DNA from: Linyphia triangularis
Taxonomy: Eukaryota > Arthropoda > Arachnida > Araneae > Linyphiidae
NCBI GenBank assembly: GCA_963978545.1
Contig: OZ021728.1
Location: forward strand, 1,240,001-1,304,000
DNA length: 64,000 nt
Direction of reading: 5' to 3'
Under the pieces are notes generated by a model. The model was not told where the DNA came from. It did not search any database and saw only the letters and a program-made list of their open reading frames with translations. The translations under genes and the position numbers were made by a program. Below are positions 55,713-64,000 of this stretch, piece by piece (the stretch's first letter is position 1; each line of letters starts with the position of its first letter).

Positions 55713-56065
55713 CAGGATGGCCACAAAATTCAGGAACAAAGTTTCGCCTACCAAACGGTATAGTGGTTAGCGTGCTAGCTCCTAGACCGCGAGGTTACGG
55801 GTTCCGAGTCCCGTGTTAGGCATGGGTGTTTGTATGTTGGCTTGTCTAATGACGAATGTTTCGGCGCATTTTCGTGTTGCTGACGGATAATCTGAAAACA
55901 ACCAACCAGGAACAAAGTTTCCTGATTTCCCTGACAAATTTTACAAAAAAAACTCTGATTTTACGACAAACTTTTTAAAAGAGATAATCTGCCAATTATT
56001 TTGGGCGGTAATGAAAAGTTTAAATAATTTAACGATTCTTTTAACGATTACCAACACAATTCTCC
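55713..56065. mobile_element. Family F, copy 5, interrupted by a SINE
   Basis: Starts CAGGATGGCCACAAAATTCA; after the SINE it continues TTTCCTGATTTCCCTGAC and GGTAATGAAAAGTTTAAAT, then fades. The right inverted repeat is missing. Confidence 0.75.
55746..55907 (+). mobile_element. tRNA-derived SINE, copy 13
   Basis: 14-bp duplication AGGAACAAAGTTTC (55732-55745, 55908-55921). B box GGTTCCGAGTCCCG is intact. Confidence 0.92.
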
Positions 56066-56521
56066 TTTCGACTTTTTTACTGTAATTACGTTAACTTGAT
56101 CTAGATAAGTCTTTAATGGTGAAATATCGGTTTCTAAATCGTTTTTATTGATAACTTATGGCAAAATTTATTCCACTTTTGCCTTAGAAAAAGGATTTAA
56201 AAAATATGAATATCGCCCCTATAAGTAAGCCAGATCACTTCTCTAATCCAAATATCATCAAGCATGTGTGGGACGCTTCTACGATATGCAAAAAGTAAAT
56301 ATTTAATGTATATTGGAAACTTTCCATCACTTGCAATCAGTTCAAAAGGTGGGACAAACAATTTAGCCACTAGAATTCACCAAGAAACTCATGTTAAGTA
56401 TGAGAATACAGTGCCAAGTAAACACTGATGAAAGAGGAGATCATATCTCACACTAAAAGTCAACTCCATGAGTTGAGTGATTTTTAACGCGGATGCAATG
56501 CTTTGTATTTCAATTTGCGTT
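56066..56521. other. No gene seen
   Basis: AT-rich. CTTTGTATTTCAATTTGC at about 56501 recurs at about 56780, on the other side of the MITE. Confidence 0.5.
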
Positions 56522-56525
56522 TTAA

Positions 56526-56718
56526 CCCTTTGCACTCCAGGCCTTTTTCGCGCGGAGGAATCAGCAACTCGAGACATTTTAGGTTCGGCTGGTGTTTATG
56601 GATTTGCTTCATAGAAACTAAACACAGTCATTGGCCTTGCATCGAATTTCCGCATCACACCTAATGGTCCTCTCGTGGTTTGGCATCCAATCGTGTGGCG
56701 CCACTGGAGTGCAAAGGG
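56526..56718. mobile_element. piggyBac-like MITE, complete short copy
   Basis: 193 bp; ends CCCTTTGCACTCCAG and CTGGAGTGCAAAGGG, exact TTAA on both sides (56522-56525, 56719-56722). It is the best model for the short subfamily. Confidence 0.88.
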
Positions 56719-56722
56719 TTAA

Positions 56723-57349
56723 TGTGGATGCATCTGTCACTCTAATGACTCTCCATTTGTTTGCACATGTCGGCATTGTACACTTTGTATTTCAATTTGC
56801 AATTGAGTTGTTTTACTTATAGATATTGTTGCACAAATTCTCTGTATATAGTTGTAAATATAGTGACGTATTTTTTTAAAATTCAACTGTAATTTATTTT
56901 ATCTTATTTTATTTATTAACAGCGATAATACAGGTTAGAAAAAGGTGGCAACACCTAAAGCAATCGGGAAATTTCGAGATGCTTCTTTTTCTTCGTCGCT
57001 GGATGTTTCGAGAAGGTTCTCACGCGCCTGTATAAGTAAGACTGCAGATCGGGAAAGTTCAGTTCGGAACTTGATGAAAGCTGAGAGCTTTGAGTTGTGC
57101 CTGACCTGAATTATCACTGAATTCGGAGTTGTTTTTATTGAAGCCTGATCGCACTCTTCTTCGAATAACTTTCGTGAGCTCTTGAAGAGAATAAATATTT
57201 TTATTTGTAAAAACTGCTCCATCATTGCCTCCGTGGAAAATTCGTAGCAATATGTTACATAAATATGTCTCTTTGATGTGAATATCATGTGTCTGTGCTG
57301 CACCACTGAGAAGTTATTAGGGAAATACTGAATTATCCTTAATTTGCTG
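56723..57349. other. Unassigned; holds a 123-codon minus-strand ORF
   Basis: The ORF at 57306-56935 is one of the longest outside the retrotransposons and its composition is protein-like, with acidic runs (EEECDQ, TSSDEEKEA). I recognise no domain, a second protein-like ORF overlaps it in another frame (57250-57059), and I see no supported splice sites. It may be an exon, a decayed gene or chance. Confidence 0.3.
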
Positions 57350-57895
57350 ATAGACTGAGAGGCGACTGCAATTTTTGGACCCCATCGAACATCATTCTGA
57401 TTTTTTTATAGAAATTAGAGAAAAGTGAGTTGATTAAGAAACCACTGGTCTGCCGTGGCAAAAATGACCGAAACTGGTCAAAAATATCGACTTTTAATAA
57501 GTTGAACTAAATCCAATTGCCAAATGAGCCAAGTTGGTAATAGACATTACGTCACGGATGACGTAACTGATGTCGCCAATTTGGCTTACTTTTAAAAGAT
57601 ACCAAGTTTTCCGAGCCAGAGATAAGAAATCGTTTGCGCTTTTTCTCACTGAAAATCAAAATGCAGTGGGTTGCCAGACTAAAAAGTGTGTTCTCTTTTT
57701 GGCAAGTTATGACATATTTGGTAATCAGGTTTTAGTTCAACTCATTCCAAGTCGATTTTTGATTAGCTTCGGCCATTTTTGCCACTGCAGACCAGTGGAT
57801 TCGTAATCTACTCACTTTTCCCCAATTCCTACAAAAAATTCAGAATGATGTTCGATGGGGTCCAAAAATTGCAGTCGCCTCTCGGACTATAATGA
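57350..57895. mobile_element. Family D foldback element, copy 2
   Basis: Left arm GAGAGGCGACTGCAATTTTT; right arm AAAAATTGCAGTCGCCTCTC. Arms of about 180 bp. The centre holds a second palindrome, ATTACGTCACGGATGACGTA, with TGACGT on both strands. Confidence 0.85.
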
Positions 57896-58256
57896 AATGA
57901 CATAAGTTGTTTTCGTTGAATGTCTTATCTATTGTAAATGAAATTTAAAATAGCCTAAAACCCCCTACATATGCATTAGCGTAATGATTTCAAATATAAA
58001 ATATATTCGACACTATTTTTTTGAGTTTTTAATTTATGTCATTTGACAAAGTGAGCATTTTCGTACCTAACTCGCCAAATGTCAAAAAGTAGTTTCTAAA
58101 TTAATTGGTCTCAGAGATTGTGACACAGTACTATGATTCCCTACTTACACTTCCTGTTAACTCTATATATGCAGTTCTCAATATCATTACAATTTAAAAA
58201 CTTTAATTAAAAAAAATTATAATTGGATTTTTTTTGCTGCCACATTTATTAATAAA
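57896..58256. repeat. Repeat AA fragment and linker
   Basis: GTCATTTGACAAAGTGAGCA and AAAAAGTAGTTTCTAAATTA match repeat AA near 33.0 and 47.6 kb. No gene. Confidence 0.5.
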
Positions 58257-58986
58257 GTTACGAATTTTTGTATATTTGTAAATATTTCGTAGCGTTAATT
58301 TTGTAAATAGGAAAATTTACGTACGTTTCGCATAAGGCAGTGCAATAGTTCGTCTTAACTTGGCTTCCCTGCAATATGTCTATTAATGCTTGAAAACGAG
58401 TTTTACAGAGATAACCCTGGGAAATGAGTTTTACAAGGAGCAGGGCATTTAACATTATGGTAATGGCAATCTCGCCAAGTTGGCGATGGTTTTGGCGACC
58501 AATTTTGTAGCCAAATTTGGCGAGAAATCGCCAAATGTCGCCAAAATTGGCAACCATTTGGCGACATTTTTGATCCCCATGTACATGTATAGGACTTTTC
58601 GACTACGATCTGGAAAGTTCTCCAAATATCTACCTCTAGAAGTTTCAAGAAGGTTTGACTCCTATAAAAAGCCGGCCGTGAGTGGAATTAGTGGAGTCCG
58701 TTTGTTGACTGGAATTACTGAGTTGAGATACTGAGTCTCAGTGAGCATTCAGAGTTGTTCTAAAGCGAACTGTATTGCATTGTCTTTTGCAGCGATTTTA
58801 GCAGTTGTGTTGTCAAGTTTTTAACTGCTGTTTTGTGCTCTATTGTTGTGAAAAGAGCTGTATTGAGTCTACTAGAACGAGAAGTTCTGGAGTTGTAAGA
58901 GAATCTGTGAAGAGTTCTATAGGAATAAATTTCTGCAAGTGTTGATCTGCTTTGGCTTCAAATCTTTCGAACCCATCCACGCAACA
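58257..58986 (+). repeat. Solo LTR g
   Basis: Sense copy; the first base of TGTTACG is lost or changed, and the end CATCCACGCAACA is intact. It has a TATA variant CCTATAAAAAG and AATAAATTTCTG at 58925. The target duplication is not recognisable. Confidence 0.9.
58634..58671 (+). promoter_or_regulatory. LTR g: heat-shock-element-like array and TATA box
   Basis: CTctaGAAgtTTCaaGAAgg at about 58634-58653 (three perfect triplets plus a partial one at each side), then CCTATAAAAAG at 58661-58671. Confidence 0.65.
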
Positions 58987-59263
58987 ATAGTTCTGCATAC
59001 ATAAATTTTCTGATCAAATAAATAATTTGAAACCTAATATAACTTATTTCTTCATTTATATCCACTTTGTATATAGTACTTAAATACCTGGAGGAAGGGG
59101 AAAGGGGGATGAAGTTCATCCCTCCTGGGAGCAACTATCGAGTGATTGTTAGAATTTTTGTGAAGCAAAACAACTTTTTAAGTGTTAATTCAACATGACA
59201 TTATCGTTTCTGCGTTTCATTCATTTAATTCAGTGATAAAATAGTAGTTTTAATTATTTTAAT

Positions 59264-60012
59264 TACCTATATGTATACATAGGGTAATGAAAGTATAGTA
59301 TTCGGTCAAAAAAATATTTCGATTTTTTTTTTTTTTAATTACTCCACGTTATGGAACATCCTGGTTGGTTGTTTTCAGATTATGTGGTGCCGTCAGCAAC
59401 ACGAGGGCTATAATGCGCCGAAACATCCGTCATTAGACAAGCCAACATACATTTACAAACACCCATGCCTAACACGGGACTCGCAACCTCGCGGTCTAGA
59501 AGCTAGCACGCTAACCACTATACCGTTTGGTCGGCATGGAACATCCTGATTTCAAAACAGTGACCTAGAAAAAATTGTGTCTATGGTCAGCATAACTCTC
59601 GGACGAATTGACTTACGATTGCATATTCGGTGTACGGGTTAGAGGTGGTCATGGGACCTACCATTAAGGTTTTCATCGAAATTGAACATGAGCATAAAGT
59701 AGGTGCTGTTGAAAAATTATTTTTCAGCAATTGCTAAAAAACAGCTCTAACGATCTTACTCAAAATCGTTGAGGAAAAGTTTCTTAAGGCGTTCTAAACA
59801 TCCCTACTTTAGAAATTCCCGTAAAAATGGTATAAAGTTGTAAAAAGTTGAAAAATGAGAAACTTCCAAGTTCTTTTCCTTTGAGTGTCGCTCATCAACG
59901 ACCGTTTTAATTTTCTCCTCTGTTTCACTTCAATGAAAGAGTAATCGAAAAATATATCGCCATGTGGCCATTTTTTCTGAATGAATAATGAAAATATAAA
60001 AACGGTAAATGG
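59264..60012 (+). repeat. Family B repeat, copy 5, with a nested SINE
   Basis: Begins ACCTATATGTATACATAGGG and ends AATATAAAAACGGTAAATGG. Apart from the SINE it is uninterrupted and is the best model for the family. Confidence 0.78.
59364..59535 (-). mobile_element. tRNA-derived SINE, copy 14, inside family B
   Basis: 13-bp duplication ATGGAACATCCTG (59351-59363, 59536-59548). Same position and orientation within family B as SINE copy 2. Confidence 0.92.
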
Positions 60013-60032
60013 TGCCGATCCACGTCAGTATA

Positions 60033-60258
60033 CTATACTAAACTTCAACTGAACTAGACATCACTTAGATCGTCACAGTGCTCATGGGTATTTAATCCAT
60101 TTTGGCGGCGGGAAAGCAGAATGTTCGCCAAACCTTAGAGCCTTTTGTTCTGTTGTGGTTTGGCGAACATTATGCTTTCACGCCGCCAAAATGGATTAAA
60201 TATCCATGAGCACTGTGACGATCTAAGTGATGTCTAGTTCAGTTGAAGTTTAGTATAG
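60033..60258. mobile_element. Near-perfect hairpin MITE
   Basis: 226 bp with arms of about 100 bp (60033-60133 and 60156-60258) around a ~22-bp loop; ends CTATACTAAACTTCAACTGA and its complement. It also contains GGTTTGGCGAACATT-type sequence in both arms. Arm mismatches are few. The flanking duplication, if any, is only TA-like. It abuts family C copy 5. Confidence 0.9.
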
Positions 60259-61458
60259 CTGAATATCCGTGCTTTGCTAAGAAGTTTTAACATGTGCAAT
60301 ATTTTATCCAGTTGTGAGGCCTCGCGTTGCGGAAATCCGTCATTGGTGTATAGGTCCCAGTTTTTGGCGCTTCGCTCGCAGGAACGTTCTACGCAAAATC
60401 GAGCTCGCTTCGTTCACTGACAAGTTCATTGACACATACGTACAGGCTTACTTCACTCGTTGAAAGGTTCATTACTATGCAAGAATAGGCTCACTTCTCT
60501 CGCTGAAAGGTTCATTTGTTTCGTTAGAATAAGCTCGCTTCACTCACACTAAAATCTAATTGCTACTCCTCTGTCAAGACACTCACACACAAAAAAAATC
60601 CCCGTTAATACAATAATACAACAACTCTTTAAGATTATTTTAACACGTGTTTATGGATAGCAAAATTAGAAGACTAAAACTACTTATGTTGAAACTTTCA
60701 GAGCTCTAGCCCTATTAAAAGTAGCTTTTTGTGAAAACATTAATTACAAAAAAAAAAAAAAAAAACAATTTTAAAATTCTGTTTTTCAAAAGTCCAATTA
60801 GAGGGTCAAAACTACTTATGTGGAAAATTTCAGAGTTGTAGCCCGATTAGAAATCGTTTTGTAAAATATTTAATTATTAATTAAAAAATAGTTAAATACT
60901 AATTTAACATTCTTTTATTCAAAAGTTCAATTAGAAGGCTAAAACTACATATGCTGAAAATTTCAGAGCTGTAGCCCTATTAGAATTCGTTTTGTAAATT
61001 AAATAATTAAACAAATTATTTAAAAAAAAAACTAAATAAAAATTCTGTTTTTTAAAAGACCAATTAGAAGGCCAAAACTACTTATGTCGAAAATTTCAGA
61101 ACTGCAACCGAATTAGAGGTCGTTTTGTAAAAAAATTTGTTAATTAAGAAAATTTATTAAAAAATAACTAATAAAAATGTTAACATTCCGTTTTTCAAAA
61201 GTCCAATTAGAAGGCTAAAACTACATATGTTGAAAATTTCAGGGCTGTATTTCTGTTTGAAGTCACTTTGTAAAAAATAAATTAATTAAAAAAAAATAAT
61301 TTAAAAGGAACTAATTAAAATTTTAACATTCTGTTTGTGATGCATTCAATTAGAAGGCCAAAACTACTTATACTGAAAATTTCAGAGCTGTACTCCAATT
61401 TTAAGTAGGTTTCTATAGATCCACAAACAGACATTTTGCTTGTTTTATTATTATAGAC
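60259..61458 (+). repeat. Family C repeat, copy 5
   Basis: The longest copy: GC-richer units near 60350-60560, then about six AT-rich ~120-bp units. It ends TTATTATAGAC where copy 6 begins. Confidence 0.8.
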
Positions 61459-62254
61459 TAGCTGAATATCCGTGCTTCGCTACGAAATTTTAACATATGC
61501 AATATTTTAGCTCGCTGTGTGAGGCCTCGCATTGCGGAAATCTGTCATTCGGGTATAAAACAAAGTTTTTGGCGCTTCGCTCGCAGGAAGGTTCATCGCT
61601 ACGCAAAATCGAGTTCGCTTCGTTTGCTGAAAAGTTCATGGACACATAAACACAGGCTTAATTCACTCGTTAAAAGGTTCATTGCTATACAAGCATAAGC
61701 TCGCTTCGCTCGCTGAAAGGTTCATTGCTGCGTAAGCATAAGCTCGCTTCACTCACTAAAATCTAATTGCTACGTAAAGACTTATTGGAAGCCTCTTCCT
61801 TGTCAAGAAAAAAAAAAATTCCCCGTCAATACAACACCCCTTTAAAATTATTTTAACACGTGTTTGTGGAAAGCAAAATTAGAGGCTAAAACTACTTATG
61901 TTAAAACTTTCAGAGATCTAGGCCTATTCGAAGTCGCCTTGTAAAATATTTATTAATTAATTAAAAAATAACAAAATAAAAATTTTAAATTATGTTTTTT
62001 AAAAGTCAAATTAAAAGGCCAAAACTACTTATGTTGAAAATTACAGAGCTGTAGCCATACTAGATATCGCTTTGTAACATATTTATTAATTAAAAAAATT
62101 AAAAAAGAACTAATTAAAATTTTAACATTCTGTTTGTGATGCATACAATTAGAAGGCCAAAACTACTTATGCTGAAAATTTTAGAGCTCTACTCCAATTT
62201 TAAGTAGGTTTCTATAGATCCACAGACACACAGCTTGTTTTATTATTATAGATT
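61459..62254 (+). repeat. Family C repeat, copy 6, head to tail with copy 5
   Basis: Starts TAGCTGAATATCCGTGCTTC and ends TTATTATAGATT. It has fewer AT-rich units than copy 5. Same orientation, no spacer. Confidence 0.82.
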
Positions 62255-62398
62255 GAAATCGTTACGTTAGTACCTATGAAGTGGCTCCACCTGTTTTTGT
62301 ATTTTGTTTTTTTTTAATTTTCATTTATAAAAATAGATAGACGTTAAATGAAAACAATTGATGTCTTTTCATTGAGTTATCCTTTTCTAACTAAATAT

Positions 62399-63101
62399 TG
62401 TTGCGTGGATTGGTTCGAAAGATTTGAAGCCAAAGCAGATCAAAACTTGCAGAAATTTATTCCGATATAACTCTTCGCAGATTCTCTTTCAAAGCCAGAA
62501 CTTCTCGTTCTAGTAGACTCAATACAGCTCTTTTCACAACAATAGAGCACAAAACAGCAGTTAAAAACTTGACAACACAACTGCTACAAATCGCTGCAAA
62601 AGACAATGCAATACAGTTCACTTTCGGAACTCTCTGAATGCTTACTGAGAAACAGCTAACTCAGTAACTCCACTCAGTCAGTCAACTAACTGACTCATGG
62701 CCGGGCTTATATAGGAAAGTCAATCCTTCGGGAATCTTCTAGAGATAGAAATTTGGAGGACTTTCCAGATCGTAGTCGAAAAGCCCTATACATTTACATG
62801 GGGACCGAAAATGTCGCCAAATGGTCGCCAAGTTTGGCGACATTTGGCGACAAAAATTAGTCGCCAAAACCATCGCCAACCGTCGCGAGATTTCCATTAC
62901 CATAATATTAAATGACCTTCTCTTTGTAAAACTCGCTTTCCAGCATTATCTCTGTAAAACTCGTTTTCAAGCAATAAGACACATATTGCAGGGAAGCCAA
63001 GTAAAGAACTCTTGCACTGCCTTATGCGAAGTGTACAGAAATTTATCTTTTTATATAATTAATGCTACGAAATATTTACAAATATACAGAAATTCGTAAC
63101 A
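62399..63101 (-). repeat. Solo LTR h
   Basis: Complete antisense copy of 703 bp; left flank AAATAT, right flank CTATCA. Same U3 subtype as LTR d (TCTAGAGATAGAAATTTGG). Confidence 0.92.
62707..62744 (-). promoter_or_regulatory. LTR h: TATA box and heat-shock-element-like array
   Basis: Read on +, CTTATATAGG at 62706-62715 and TTCggGAAtcTTCtaGA at 62727-62743. Confidence 0.6.
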
Positions 63102-63160
63102 CTATCAAGTTTTTATACGATGTAGTTTCTAAATGAAGAAGGGCGAGTACGGGGAATGAC

Positions 63161-64000
63161 GTCATCTTAATTGATATAATTGAAAGTTGTACGATATTTC
63201 ACACACCTAGTCTTTTGTACTATATATATATCGCTATTAAGAAAACGCTTTCAATTAAGAGAGAATTGAAATGGTTTAATTTTAGATCACAGTTACACAA
63301 GATTTGGAAATGTTACTGCCATTGAAAGAAAGAAACCCGAATCCACGAAACATCCGCGATCAGATTTTTTCTCTGGTGCTCATGTGTTTTTGACGCAATT
63401 GCTTAAAATAACTACTAATTTTCTCGATTAGCCATTAAAGTAGAATGGTATCTCTAATCAGGGACAGGAAATAAAATAAAAGCCCTGATTTGTAGTTTGT
63501 TCAACTCTGCGTAACATATCTTGAAAAGTGAAAGAGTAAAGAAATAACGCGTTTTGGAAAGTTATCCTGCTATTTAGGATAACTTCGAAACGAATTTAAT
63601 AAAACACATTTTATTTTATTTAATACAGGATAGTACTTAGATAACAAGGAAAATTAATTTCTTAAAAGATTTAACTTTCTATTTGCAGTTTCCAATATCA
63701 TTACTAATTAAAACTTAAAAGAAAACCAAATCGAATAATGATAATTGGATCTCATTTCTTCAACAATTACTAATAGTTCTGCATGATTAAATTTCACGAT
63801 GAAATAAATAATTTGAAACCTATATAACTCATTTCTTCAGCGAACTTAACCGTTTTTCTGCACTTCATATTTAGTTCTCAAACACCTGGGGTTTGACGGG
63901 AGGGGGGGGGGGATGTCACTCCCTTAATCCATCATGGGATTAACCATGAGTGAATAATTTGCGGAAGGTTTCAATTCAACTTTACAACATCTACTCTGTT
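63161..64000. other. No gene seen
   Basis: AT-rich with a G-run at 63900-63912. Nothing recognised. Confidence 0.5.

Larger units (their letters stand above)
62255..63160 (+). repeat. Repeat AA interrupted by solo LTR h
   Basis: Left of the LTR: ATTGATGTCTTTTCATTGAG; right of it: GTAGTTTCTAAATGAAGAAG and GAGTACGGGGAATGA. Together they read as one repeat AA copy. Confidence 0.6.

Noticed and set aside
5067..59535. SINE copies as tRNA genes
   Set aside because: They have A and B boxes but no complete cloverleaf, are dispersed with target duplications, and extend far beyond tRNA length.

Overview
The window is eukaryotic, strongly AT-rich DNA made almost wholly of transposable elements. I can support no host gene. 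The only long coding stretches are a Ty3/Gypsy pol at the left edge and the ORF2 of a non-LTR retrotransposon near 7.5-9.8 kb, both disabled. The mix (Gypsy, a jockey/I-like LINE with RNase H, a tRNA-derived SINE, hAT and piggyBac-like elements, foldback MITEs) suggests an arthropod, perhaps a chelicerate such as a spider. That is an inference from composition and style, not from a diagnostic gene.

Layout. 0-3.1 kb: the 3' part of a Gypsy element whose integrase core is missing, seated in an older repeat ('family C'). 5-10 kb: SINE copies, a 'family B' repeat, and a solo LTR split by the LINE. 10-17.4 kb: small DNA transposons, the first copy of a hairpin element ('family E') and a family B repeat with four nested insertions. 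17.8-19.1 kb: a 45-bp minisatellite with a 181-bp higher-order period. 19-25.5 kb: SINEs, a roughly 80-bp minisatellite and a large inverted repeat. 25.7-33 kb: family C, LTRs, the second family E copy carrying an 18S-rRNA-like segment, and a foldback element ('family D'). 34.7-39.8 kb: two hAT-type elements with exact 8-bp target duplications, the second holding a SINE that holds a third hAT. 41-46 kb: two solo LTRs in opposite orientation and a piggyBac-like element with a nested hAT. 46-64 kb: more SINEs, solo LTRs, MITEs, a 0.7-kb TTAA foldback, a near-perfect 226-bp hairpin and two family C copies head to tail.

Most notable signals. (1) A solo-LTR family (eight copies, TGTTACG...GCAACA) has alternating GAA/TTC heat-shock-element arrays next to its TATA box. 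The GAA and TTC triplets persist while the spacer dinucleotides differ between copies. (2) Family E carries about 105 bp resembling 18S rRNA in antisense. (3) Fourteen copies of one tRNA-derived SINE, nearly all with clear 10-14 bp target duplications, end in AAAACAACC, much like the 3' tail of the LINE in the same window. (4) Target duplications give a readable order of insertion at several nested sites. Families are named by letter because no database could be searched.
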